Assembly (NCBI GenBank): GCA_021736575.1
Contig: JAIPFP010000032.1
Location: 1-36,075, forward strand
From: Pirellula sp.
Lineage (GTDB): Bacteria; Planctomycetota; Planctomycetia; Pirellulales; Pirellulaceae
DNA: 36,075 nt
Direction: 5' to 3'
The notes under the pieces are model-generated. The model did no database searches, was not told the DNA's origin, and worked only from the letters and a program-made list of their open reading frames with translations. Shown in pieces: positions 17,605-25,279 of this stretch. The translations under genes were made by a program, and so were the position numbers. Position 1 is the first letter of the stretch. Each line of letters opens with the position of its first letter.

Positions 17605-19011
17605 CTAGCCCACCGAGCCTTCCATTTGCAACTGAATCAAACGGTTCATTTCTACTGCATACTCCATCGGCAATTCCTTGACGAGTGGCTCAATGAAACC
17701 GTTGACGATCATGGTGCTGGCCTCAGCGTTAGATAAGCCGCGGCTCATCAGATAAAACATTTGTTCTTCTCCGATACGCGAGACGCTGGCTTCGTGCCCG
17801 ACGCTAACATCCTGTTCTAAGATCTCAATGTAGGGATAGGTATCACTGCGACTTTTGGAATCCAAGATCAACGCATCGCAAACCACGTTGCACTTCGACT
17901 TTTTGGCACCCTTTTCGACTTTGACCAAGCCGCGATAGCTGCTGCGTCCTCCACATTTTGAAATGGATTTGCTGATGATTTGTCCCGTGGTGTTAGGAGC
18001 ACAGTGAACCAGTTTTGCACCCGCATCTTGATGTTGGCCTTTCGAAGCGAAGGCAATGGACAAGATCTCGCCCCGAGCGCCTGGCTCAAGCATGTAAACG
18101 GCTGGATACTTCATTGTCAGCTTGCTACCAAGATTGCCGTCCACCCATTCCATGGTGGCGTCCGCGTAGGCAACTGCCCGTTTGGTCACAAGATTGTAAA
18201 TGTTGTTTGCCCAGTTCTGGATGGTCGTATAGCGGCATCGGCTACCGCGTTTGCAAACGATTTCGACCACGGCCGAATGGAGCGATTCGGACGAATACAT
18301 GGGAGCAGTGCAGCCCTCTACATAATGCACCGAGGCACCTTCGTCGACGATGATCAATGTTCGTTCGAATTGCCCCATGTTTTCTGCGTTGATGCGAAAA
18401 TAGGCTTGGAGAGGGAATTCGATTTTGACGCCCTTTGGCACGTAAATAAACGAACCGCCAGACCAAACTGCCGAGTTGAGAGCGGCAAACTTGTTGTCGG
18501 TCGACGGGATGATCGTACCGAAGTACTCGCGAACTAGGTCAGGATAGTCTCGAATGGCCGAATCTGTATCGGTGAAGATCACGCCTTGGTCGGCAAGATC
18601 TTGCTTGAGCGATCCATAAACCACTTCGCTCTCGAATTGAGCTTTCACACCCGATAGGAATTTCTTTTCCGCTTCAGGAATTCCAAGCTTGTCGAACGTG
18701 TCCTTAATCTCTTGGGGAACTTCGTCCCAAGTTTTCCCCTGCTTATCTGTGGGCTTGAGGTAGTAGTAGATATCTTGAAAATTGATATCAATGGCTCCGC
18801 CCCAGTTTGGCATCGGCTTGGAATTGAAGATCTCCAACGCCTTGAGGCGATAGTTCCGCATCCACTCCGGTTCATTCTTCATTTCGGAAATCTGGTTTAC
18901 GATCTCCGCATCCACACCTTTGCGAGCCTTGAAAAACGCTTTGCTCTCGGTTCGGAAATCATACTTGTTGATTTCCCCAATCGATTCCGACGATGCGATA
19001 TCTGTTGACAT
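17605..19011 (-). CDS. sufB: Fe-S cluster assembly scaffold SufB
   Basis: The 468-residue protein starts at ATG 19011 ([19 protein letters not shown]), the usual SufB length; the frame extends upstream but that part is basic, unlike SufB, and crosses the end of sufC. Core motifs include [73 protein letters not shown], and the C-terminal [20 protein letters not shown]. SufB receives persulfide from SufE/SufS and builds the cluster with SufD and SufC in the cytoplasm. A strong palindrome lies in the 103-bp gap upstream. Confidence 0.96.
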   Translation of the reverse strand: MSTDIASSESIGEINKYDFRTESKAFFKARKGVDAEIVNQISEMKNEPEWMRNYRLKALEIFNSKPMPNWGGAIDINFQDIYYYLKPTDKQGKTWDEVPQEIKDTFDKLGIPEAEKKFLSGVKAQFESEVVYGSLKQDLADQGVIFTDTDSAIRDYPDLVREYFGTIIPSTDNKFAALNSAVWSGGSFIYVPKGVKIEFPLQAYFRINAENMGQFERTLIIVDEGASVHYVEGCTAPMYSSESLHSAVVEIVCKRGSRCRYTTIQNWANNIYNLVTKRAVAYADATMEWVDGNLGSKLTMKYPAVYMLEPGARGEILSIAFASKGQHQDAGAKLVHCAPNTTGQIISKSISKCGGRSSYRGLVKVEKGAKKSKCNVVCDALILDSKSRSDTYPYIEILEQDVSVGHEASVSRIGEEQMFYLMSRGLSNAEASTMIVNGFIEPLVKELPMEYAVEMNRLIQLQMEGSVG

Positions 19012-19034
19012 GCTATTATTTCTATTATGGGTAG

Positions 19035-19052
19035 GCCGCAATGGATTGCGGC
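19035..19052. repeat. Perfect 18-bp inverted repeat between sufC and sufB
   Basis: GCCGCAAT-GG-ATTGCGGC: two 8-bp arms with a 2-bp centre, ending 23 bp before the sufB start codon. As RNA it can form a GC-rich stem of six or seven pairs. No U-run follows on the coding strand, so it does not look like an intrinsic terminator. It could be an mRNA processing or stability element or a protein-binding site. Confidence 0.6.
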
Positions 19053-19114
19053 GTTGTTCGGACAGTTGTTCTTTGAGGACAGTTGATTTTGAGGTTTGGA
19101 TTGAGCCGGATCGG

Positions 19115-19936
19115 TTAGACCGCGACCGCTTCCTCTTTCGCAAGCATTTCTTGGTTTGCAGCTTCCGCGTCCGGATAGGTCTTGCGAATACGATCATAAC
19201 CATGGTCATGTAGTTCGCGAGCAAGTTCGGCCCCGCCCGTTTCGACAATTCGGCCACCCAACATCACGTGAGTAAACTGAGGAGGGTTATGCTCAAGGAG
19301 CTTATCGTGGTGAGTGATGATCAGGAGCCCCATTTTGTCGCGACCAATCTCCGCGATCGAAGCGCTGGCAAGCTTGACAGCGTCGGCGTCGAGACCGCTA
19401 TCGGTTTCATCAAGAATCGAAAATTTTGGCGAAAGCATTGCCATCGTGAGGATCTCAGCCCGCTTCATTTCGCCGCCGGAGAAACCGTCGTTGACGTAAC
19501 GGCGTGCAAACTCCGTATCGATTTTAAGCTGGGACATCTTCGCCTTAAGTTCCTTGCGAAATTCTCGCATTGGAATCAAGTCTTCGCCTTCCTTGCGGTC
19601 CGGTCGTCGCACGTTTGTGGCTGCGTGTCGCAAAAAGTCTGCGGTCTTCACCCCCGGAATGGCCACCGGCCTTTGAAAAGCCATAAAGATTCCGGCGCGA
19701 GCGCGTTGGTCAGCCTCCCACTCGGTAATGTCCTCACCATCAAGAGTGATGGTCCCCTCCGTGATCACGTAGTTTGGGTGTCCCGCGATCGCCAATCCGA
19801 GCGTGCTTTTCCCCGAGCCGTTCGGGCCCATCATCGCATGGGTTTCGCCAAACTTCATTTCTAAATTGACGCCACGTAAGATTGCTTTCCCATCGACAGC
19901 GACATGCAAATTTTCAATTCTAAGAATATGGGACAT
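19115..19936 (-). CDS. sufC: Fe-S assembly ATPase SufC
   Basis: The 273-residue ABC ATPase has Walker [10 protein letters not shown] at 37-45, Q-loop FQRP with Gln88, SufC-type signature [11 protein letters not shown] at 152-162, Walker [13 protein letters not shown] at 172-183, and switch His in [11 protein letters not shown]. The [11 protein letters not shown] sequence is typical of SufC and separates it from transporter ATPases. It drives conformational change in SufBC2D. The C-terminus has an acidic/Ala-rich tail slightly longer than in E. coli. It starts at ATG 19936 in an AT-rich gap 81 bp after sufR; no clear ribosome binding site is seen. Confidence 0.95.
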   Translation of the reverse strand: MSHILRIENLHVAVDGKAILRGVNLEMKFGETHAMMGPNGSGKSTLGLAIAGHPNYVITEGTITLDGEDITEWEADQRARAGIFMAFQRPVAIPGVKTADFLRHAATNVRRPDRKEGEDLIPMREFRKELKAKMSQLKIDTEFARRYVNDGFSGGEMKRAEILTMAMLSPKFSILDETDSGLDADAVKLASASIAEIGRDKMGLLIITHHDKLLEHNPPQFTHVMLGGRIVETGGAELARELHDHGYDRIRKTYPDAEAANQEMLAKEEAVAV

Positions 19937-20017
19937 CGTTATTTTTGATCCAAAAGTCAGTTAAAAAAAGGTTAAAAGGTAAGTTTGGAGTGGTTTTCAG
20001 CGAGTAGACCCTGCGCT

Positions 20018-20686
20018 TTAGTTAGCGACAACTTCTGCGATAACCGCAGGCTTGAACTGGCAGCAACTGTGCCCATCGAGTCGACATTGCGACAACTCCA
20101 TGTTGTGTCCCAAAGCAGCGCTGATCACTTTCGTTTCTAGATTGCATACGCTTCTGTCATACCCATCTCCGACTAGATCTGGATAAGGACACGCTTGAAC
20201 CTCCAAAACAGGCAAACCAAAGCCGTTCGTTATGCATGTAGGTATCTTGCGATTTGAAAGTACGCTAGCCATGACTCGCATTCGTTCCTCAAGCGGAGCG
20301 TCTGGCAGCATTTCTCGCAATGATCCGCCCATTCGCTGGGAAACACGATCGATCAAGACAGCCTTCAAAACCTCGTTGTCTAACTTGTTGATCTCATTCC
20401 ACATAGCAATGGCTAAATCACTATATGTCACCCCCGCCTGACGCCATCCGAGACCAGTCAAAAAATAGCTAAAGGAAGGACGCCCTCGACCGACGCTCTG
20501 TTTACGACGTTCGATAAAGCCGCATTCTTCCAGGCGATCCAACCTCTGGCGAATGGCGGTTGCTGTTACTTCAAGCCGTTCCATAAGGTCGGTAACCGAC
20601 AGACCCTCTTTCCGGCGGAGTAAATCGAGAACCAATTGATCTACAGGACGAACCGGGGATTCGCTTTGCTTTTCTGGTAAATCCAT
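20018..20686 (-). CDS. sufR: SufR-like winged-helix regulator with cysteine cluster
   Basis: The 222-residue protein has an N-terminal winged helix (about 14-75: LLRRKEGLSVTDLMERLEV, then TATAIRQRLDRLEECGFIE, wing QSVGRGRPSFSYFLT) and a C-terminal region with Cys166, Cys181, Cys201 and Cys208-Cys209 in the arrangement CPYPDL...C...C..GHSCC. This is the SufR/DeoR-like family in which the cysteines bind a [4Fe-4S] or [2Fe-2S] cluster; SufR represses suf when its cluster is present. Spacing differs from cyanobacterial SufR. As first gene of the suf run it probably autoregulates the operon, which is inference. ATG 20686 is the start. Confidence 0.85.
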   Translation of the reverse strand: MDLPEKQSESPVRPVDQLVLDLLRRKEGLSVTDLMERLEVTATAIRQRLDRLEECGFIERRKQSVGRGRPSFSYFLTGLGWRQAGVTYSDLAIAMWNEINKLDNEVLKAVLIDRVSQRMGGSLREMLPDAPLEERMRVMASVLSNRKIPTCITNGFGLPVLEVQACPYPDLVGDGYDRSVCNLETKVISAALGHNMELSQCRLDGHSCCQFKPAVIAEVVAN

Positions 20687-20766
20687 GTGAATTTGGCGAT
20701 CAATACTCTAGCAATGGGTGGGATCCCCCTTATCTTGAGCATAAATTGGGGTCCGTGACTGGATGA

Positions 20767-20794
20767 AGTCTATCCGTTTGCCTAGTTTTGACAA
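20767..20794 (-). promoter_or_regulatory. Candidate sigma70-type promoter of the suf operon
   Basis: On the minus strand TTGTCA (20794-20789, 5 of 6 to consensus) and TAGACT (20772-20767, 4 of 6) are separated by 16 bp. Transcription would start near 20760, leaving about 74 nt before sufR. A SufR operator would be expected here, but I found no unambiguous dyad. Confidence 0.4.
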
Positions 20795-20814
20795 GCTGTG
20801 ATGCGAAAAAAGAT

Positions 20815-21963
20815 CTAGGGGTGACAGCCTTTCTTCCGAAGCGATTTGAGAAATCGATCGCATGGGGCTTCCACCCAATAGTACAGTCCCGCTGCGGCAA
20901 CGAGGCTTGCCAAGAAGGCGATCGGTAGGGCAGCAAAGGCCCGCGTTGGGCTACTACCTATCCAAGGATCGAGTCCATTCAACACAATTCCATTCACCAA
21001 ATAGTGAATTAGGAACAAACTATACGAGACTTTCCCCAGCCAAAGTATGGGTGACGGAATCGGAAGCGTTAGCCAGAATCGGACACACGCATACAGGGTC
21101 AGCCCTGAGCCGAGACCAACTAAGACTCTTGGTCGAAATTCGATCGCGAGGGATGCTGTCATCGCTGTCGCATAAAAGAGAAGTACCCACCAAGAGATTC
21201 TGCCTTTCAGTGTCCATGCGATAAGCGAACCAAGGACCAGTGGCCCCAGGAAGTAAAAAACAAAGACCTCGTACTCGAGGACTCGATTCCAATACCAGAC
21301 GGATACCAACCCCAGAGGAATCAATATTACGGACATAGCAACTGGTCCGTCGAAATCCTGCCGAGTGACTTTTCCTACCGTTTTGAGCAATGCTTGAATC
21401 ATCAAAAACAGGCCGACATACTGAAGATCGATACATAAATACCATGTGCCCGCCGACAAATTCCCATAGCCCAGTACATCTTGAAGAAAAAACACGTGAG
21501 CTAACAATTGCGACCAAGAAAAGGAATCGATTAGCGGCGGCTCCATGGTGCGACCCAAGGCCGACCAGGACACCGCAACCAAGAGGAATAGCATGACAAG
21601 ATAGGGAGCTGCTAATCGGACGTATCTTGTTCCGAAGGACGAGAAAGCTTTACGCCATGAAATCGTTTCGTCGGGCATCGCCATCGCCAATGCGAATCCA
21701 CCGAAGACGAAAAATAGGTGAACAATAAACAATCCGTAGTTGTAAAGCCCATACATCAGATTTGGCGCAAATTGATTGGCCAGTTTCGCGCTTGGCGAGA
21801 ATTCGCTCAAGTGATGCCCTACGATGACACAAGCGGCTATTCCTTTAATTCCGTCGAGCAATGCAACACGTTGCCCGGTATTTATGTAGCGAGGCCGTTC
21901 TCCGACAAGGGACGAAACCACCGATGCATGGAAGTGGCCCAGCGTAGAGAAAACCCTGATCAT
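20815..21963 (-). CDS. Acyltransferase-3 family (OafA/YrhL-like) membrane protein
   Basis: The 382-residue protein has about ten membrane segments and the family's hallmark beginning: VALLDGIKGIAACVIVGHHL at about 33-52, with the His50-His51 pair near the catalytic site. FFVFGGFALAMAMP follows, then a Tyr/Arg-rich loop (KAFSSFGTRYVRLAAPYLV) and, near the end, LGKVSYSLFLIHYLV. Members transfer acyl groups, often acetyl, from acyl-CoA to sugars of surface polysaccharides or lipids across the inner membrane. ATG 21963 is the start. It is divergent from the Tgl-like gene; 128 bp separate its stop from sufR downstream. Substrate unknown. Confidence 0.88.
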   Translation of the reverse strand: MIRVFSTLGHFHASVVSSLVGERPRYINTGQRVALLDGIKGIAACVIVGHHLSEFSPSAKLANQFAPNLMYGLYNYGLFIVHLFFVFGGFALAMAMPDETISWRKAFSSFGTRYVRLAAPYLVMLFLLVAVSWSALGRTMEPPLIDSFSWSQLLAHVFFLQDVLGYGNLSAGTWYLCIDLQYVGLFLMIQALLKTVGKVTRQDFDGPVAMSVILIPLGLVSVWYWNRVLEYEVFVFYFLGPLVLGSLIAWTLKGRISWWVLLFYATAMTASLAIEFRPRVLVGLGSGLTLYACVRFWLTLPIPSPILWLGKVSYSLFLIHYLVNGIVLNGLDPWIGSSPTRAFAALPIAFLASLVAAAGLYYWVEAPCDRFLKSLRKKGCHP

Positions 21964-22007
21964 ATTTCCGAATTCCGACCCCAGAAATCCGCCGACTTAA
22001 AAGAGTG

Positions 22008-22016
22008 TATTATAAT
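22008..22016. promoter_or_regulatory. Two-way -10 element between acyltransferase and Tgl-like gene
   Basis: TATTATAAT holds TATAAT on the plus strand (22011-22016) and TATAAT on the minus strand (22014-22009). It lies 47 bp from the acyltransferase start and about 170 bp before the Tgl-like gene. No good -35 is seen on either strand. Confidence 0.35.
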
Positions 22017-22184
22017 GAGTTTCCCGCGAAGGCTAAGAAGTAATTTTGGGAGATGAATTCCAATCTTGGGATTTGACGACACCTACGTCTGCTTTCGTTG
22101 TTGTGTCCTGCCTACCTACCTAAATACGATCATTGGTGGCTCAAATCGTCATCCGTGATTCTCTTCAAAAGGAAATACAAACAA

Positions 22185-23345
22185 ATGGATCGAGTCGCAG
22201 AGAGCCAGAATCGAAGAGGTGGTGGGATTCGTGTTTGGAAGCAGGCGGCTGGATCCTCGGACCGGACGTTCGACCAGTGCCTTGATTGGCTTGAAAAGCG
22301 AGGAATGACAGAAAATGTCGATATCGGCCTATCGCTTTCTGGCCCTCGCCCCGTCGTTCAGTTTGAATTTGTGAAGGAAAGACTCGATCAATGGACGCCG
22401 GGTGGGGATACTCTGCAATTGGCAACTCGGCTTTCGTTATCAAATCGAGATCGAAGCGATCTTGAAAAAGAAATACTCTTTGCGATGCTGGCTGGTCCCG
22501 TCCCGTTTGAGTTCCCAAGCTTGAACGAATTGGAATCTGCGATTCGCGTTCGATGCAACATTGTTGAAGCTGCGAGAAAGACCTTTCTGTCGTTTGCTGC
22601 CTACGAGGCGGAACGCCCGATTGAATACTGGGACTACGACGAGAACCGTGGATTTGTCGTTCGCCCTGGCAAATGCATGATCGAGGCCTTGCGGAATGCA
22701 ACGCAACCACCAGAAGGCGTTACCGCGTATTCTTTTTCATGCTATCGGGCGACAGAATACATCGTCGCTTTGGGATTGGCAGAAGAAGCAAATTGTTGCA
22801 ATCGAGAACTGCTCAAGCGACTTCAACATCAAGCAGAAAAACGTTCGATTCGTTCCGGTGAATTCCATGAGGTTTTCATGAGAGAATACGGTTCTCGCGA
22901 AAATCCCCTGCCTGCCAAATACTATGTACCTGGTGATCGGGTTTGGTTTCGCAACCCGGACGTCGTTTCGTCCGATGCGGTTGGCTTCGAGGGGTCATGG
23001 GTATTTTACCTGGGAGATGGGTTGTTTAGCGATTTTTGGAAGAGCAATCAATCCTTTACGCTGCAAGCAAAATGCTTAGAGATTTTTCACTGGCGGAATG
23101 CAACCTACCGCGACAATACCGGTGAAATGCGAATCGACGAGAATGTCGTTCAGTCCCATATTCGATCATCGCTCGCAAATCCTGACGAAATAGGACAGAT
23201 CATGCAATCGATGGAAAGACTCCAAGATCCGCGAGGTGTTTATTTGGAAGGCGGGTGTATCGATCCATCTCGCGAGTATCCGAGATGGGTGTGCCCTGGA
23301 ACGAGCGACATTGTGCTTCCCGATGTCGAGATCGGTTCATTGTGA
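22185..23345 (+). CDS. Tgl-like protein-glutamine gamma-glutamyltransferase (spore-coat transglutaminase family)
   Basis: The 386-residue protein starts at ATG 22185, the first ATG, with AAGGA about 12 nt upstream; a TTG at 22098 would add 29 residues. From memory of Bacillus subtilis Tgl (about 245 residues) I see the same blocks in order: FPSLNELESAIRVRCNIVEA (110-129), YWDYDENRGFVVRPG (148-162), AYSFSCYRATEYIVAL (181-196), PGDRVWFRNPD (249-259) and GSWVFYLGDGLF (270-281). Cys186 aligns with the Tgl catalytic cysteine (FECAT). The glutamates that assist catalysis in Bacillus appear replaced: Ser185 before the Cys, and a Gly-Ser near 270-271. There are about 80 extra residues at the N-terminus and about 80 at the C-terminus. 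No signal peptide. Activity is therefore open; a cross-linking or related acyl-transfer role is inference. Confidence 0.7.
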   Translation: MDRVAESQNRRGGGIRVWKQAAGSSDRTFDQCLDWLEKRGMTENVDIGLSLSGPRPVVQFEFVKERLDQWTPGGDTLQLATRLSLSNRDRSDLEKEILFAMLAGPVPFEFPSLNELESAIRVRCNIVEAARKTFLSFAAYEAERPIEYWDYDENRGFVVRPGKCMIEALRNATQPPEGVTAYSFSCYRATEYIVALGLAEEANCCNRELLKRLQHQAEKRSIRSGEFHEVFMREYGSRENPLPAKYYVPGDRVWFRNPDVVSSDAVGFEGSWVFYLGDGLFSDFWKSNQSFTLQAKCLEIFHWRNATYRDNTGEMRIDENVVQSHIRSSLANPDEIGQIMQSMERLQDPRGVYLEGGCIDPSREYPRWVCPGTSDIVLPDVEIGSL

Positions 23346-23357
23346 ACTCGACAAGTG

Positions 23358-24632
23358 CTAACCGATGATCTCTTTGCCCATCCATGGTCTCAACGCAGCC
23401 GGAACTCGGATGCGGCCATCTGCCATTTGATGGTTTTCCATGATCGCGATGATGGCTCGGCTGATCGCGATGGCGGTGCCGTTGAGCGTGTGAACTAGAT
23501 GTGTCCCTTTTTCATTTTTCGTTTTGTAGCGAATATTGAGCCGGCGTGCTTGATAGTCAGTGCAATTGGACGTGCTGGTGACTTCTCCCCATTCGCCCGC
23601 AGTACCTCGACCTGGCATCCAGGCTTCTAAGTCATATTTGCGATACGCTGGACCACCAAGATCGCCGGTCGCTGTATCCACCACGCGATAAGCGACTTCG
23701 AGCTGATCAAACAGATCGCATTCGAGCTGCCGCAACTCCTCGTGGATCGCGTCGCTTTGATTTGGCAATGTGAACGCGAACATTTCGATCTTGGTGAACT
23801 GATGCACTCGATAGAGTCCTTTGGATGCGCGACCTGCCGCTCCGGCTTCTGTTCGGAAGCAATGGCTTATGCCGACGAGTTTGAGCGGTAGGTGCTCCGC
23901 ATCCAGCACTTGCCCGGAATACATACCACCTAGAGTGATCTCGGCAGTGGCGACCAGATTGAGATCCGTATTCTCGATGCTGTAGATCTGGGTTTCGGGG
24001 CCACGTGGGATGAAACCGATCCCGTGCAAGGTCTCGGTGTTCGCGACGTCGGGTGTTGATACAGGCACAAATCCGCGTTGGATCAAGTAATGGATGGCGA
24101 GCTGTTGTAACGCCAATTCCAACAGAACTGCATCATTCTTTAGAAAGTAAAAACCAGCACCGGCCACGCGAGCTCCGGACTCAAAGTCGATCATGTCATG
24201 TTGTTTGCCCAACTGCAAATGGTCCAGTGGCTGGAAATCAAAGGTGGGGATTGGAGTTTTCCCACGCGCGATTTCTAGATTGGCTTGATCGTCCCGACCG
24301 ATCGGTGCGGCGGGGTGGGTCATGTTTGGGGCGCGAGACAGAATCGCGGCGATCTCCTTGTCTAGCATGTCGTGCTCGGCTTGGACAGCATCCTTTTGCT
24401 CGCGCAGTCTTCTCCCTTCTTCTTTGAGTGTCTCGCGTTGTTCGGGCGTGGCTCTGCCCATTTTGCCACTTGTGGCATTGGCTTGCCGGTTCAGCTCTTC
24501 GGCCTGATTGAGCTTTGTCTTGCGTTCGCGTTCGAGTTCGACAAATCGCTCGATATCCGCGTGAGCACCTCGATGGAGGCAATTGGCCTTAACTAACTCG
24601 GCGTTTTCTAAAACAAATTTGCGATCGAGCAT
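23358..24632 (-). CDS. serS: Seryl-tRNA synthetase
   Basis: The 424-residue product is a complete class II SerRS. Residues about 1-105 form the tRNA-binding coiled coil (ERKTKLNQAEELNRQANATS, REQKDAVQAEHDMLDKEI). Catalytic motifs follow: motif 1 around FVPVSTPDVANTETLHGIGF, motif 2 FRTEAGAAGRASKGLYRVHQ with the ATP-contacting Arg, and motif 3 LNGTAIAISRAIIAIMEN. TAEITLGGMY and EVTSTSNCTDYQARR are the usual serine-pocket segments. ATG 24632 is the start. It is monocistronic by position and its stop lies 12 bp from the convergent Tgl-like gene. Confidence 0.97.
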   Translation of the reverse strand: MLDRKFVLENAELVKANCLHRGAHADIERFVELERERKTKLNQAEELNRQANATSGKMGRATPEQRETLKEEGRRLREQKDAVQAEHDMLDKEIAAILSRAPNMTHPAAPIGRDDQANLEIARGKTPIPTFDFQPLDHLQLGKQHDMIDFESGARVAGAGFYFLKNDAVLLELALQQLAIHYLIQRGFVPVSTPDVANTETLHGIGFIPRGPETQIYSIENTDLNLVATAEITLGGMYSGQVLDAEHLPLKLVGISHCFRTEAGAAGRASKGLYRVHQFTKIEMFAFTLPNQSDAIHEELRQLECDLFDQLEVAYRVVDTATGDLGGPAYRKYDLEAWMPGRGTAGEWGEVTSTSNCTDYQARRLNIRYKTKNEKGTHLVHTLNGTAIAISRAIIAIMENHQMADGRIRVPAALRPWMGKEIIG

Positions 24633-24944
24633 AGAAAAAAGGGGCAGTCAAAACGAGGACGAGATGGAAAAACGCTGATGCAGAGTTTATCGCATCTTCC
24701 CCATTCGTCCAACCTGGGGCGCCCATTCGTCCAACCAGGTAGGCCCATTCGTCCAACCAGGTAGGTAGGTGTTCAAATATGGCGGTCGATTGGATTGTAG
24801 ATGCAGCATGAAATCCGTTGTTTTTTCGAGACTGCATGTGTCGATAGCCATAAAAGTTAGCTCGAAAAAAAGGAGCGGTTCGAGCGGTAAGCCATGGATG
24901 GTCGATCGGTTTGTTCCCATTCCAACAAAGAAGGACCCCATCCT
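24633..24944. other. Divergent intergenic region between serS and the small secreted protein gene
   Basis: This 312-bp gap must carry the promoters of serS and the secreted-protein gene. The only clear structure is the 22-bp tandem repeat at 24700-24765. A second copy of the short motif AGGTAGG follows it. No hairpin terminator, tRNA or T-box-like element was recognised, and no convincing -35/-10 pair. Confidence 0.5.
24700..24765. repeat. Three tandem copies of a 22-bp repeat
   Basis: Copies at 24700-24721, 24722-24743 and 24744-24765. Each opens with CCCATTCGTCCAACC; the last two are identical and end AGGTAGG, the first ends TGGGGCG. The array starts 68 bp upstream of the serS start codon. 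Copies are directly adjacent, with no spacers, so it is not a CRISPR. Similar CATTCGTCCAAC-type sequences recur between genes in some planctomycetes as far as I recall, but I could not check. Confidence 0.9.
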
Positions 24945-25277
24945 ATGCGACTATTTCTGGTTGCAGTCGGTTTATCTGCTGCAATAACTTCAGCGACCGC
25001 TTTCGCCCAATTTGACGAACCATTGACCGGTGGTTCCGTTGCGCCAAGAAGTGCCCGGTTCGAAGTGACACCGGCTCAGGAATATCTTATGGCCAGAGCA
25101 AGAGCTGATGCGATGAACCGTCAGAGCTTACTCAATTTCTACCATTCGATTGGCTTTGATTACGGTCGTCCGGAAATCAATTCTGGGGTATTCTTCAATG
25201 CGCAGGCACCCGTTCGCACTCGAAGAATCTACAGTTTTCCGGGGCTGTATATGGATTCGCGTACGTTCGGTTTTTAG
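24945..25277 (+). CDS. Small secreted protein of unknown function
   Basis: The 110-residue product starts at ATG 24945 with AAGGA 10 nt upstream; the frame upstream lacks coding character. A standard signal peptide (MRLFLVAVGLSAAITSATAF) ends in AFA-Q, so cleavage near residue 22 is likely. The mature part of about 88 residues has no cysteine, with ARFEVTPAQEYLMARARADA and a C-terminal Arg/Tyr/Phe-rich part (RTRRIYSFPGLYMDSRTFGF). I recognise no family. It is 2 bp upstream of pepT on the same strand, hence probably co-transcribed. Confidence 0.75.
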   Translation: MRLFLVAVGLSAAITSATAFAQFDEPLTGGSVAPRSARFEVTPAQEYLMARARADAMNRQSLLNFYHSIGFDYGRPEINSGVFFNAQAPVRTRRIYSFPGLYMDSRTFGF

Positions 25278-25279
25278 CA

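Noticed and set aside
24700..24765. CRISPR-like array
   Set aside because: Copies are directly adjacent with no spacers and no cas genes are near.
24687..24941. 84-residue minus-strand frame across the 22-bp repeats
   Set aside because: Its sequence is only the translation of the repeats plus flanks (repeated Trp/Gly/Arg pattern), with no family and no start signal.
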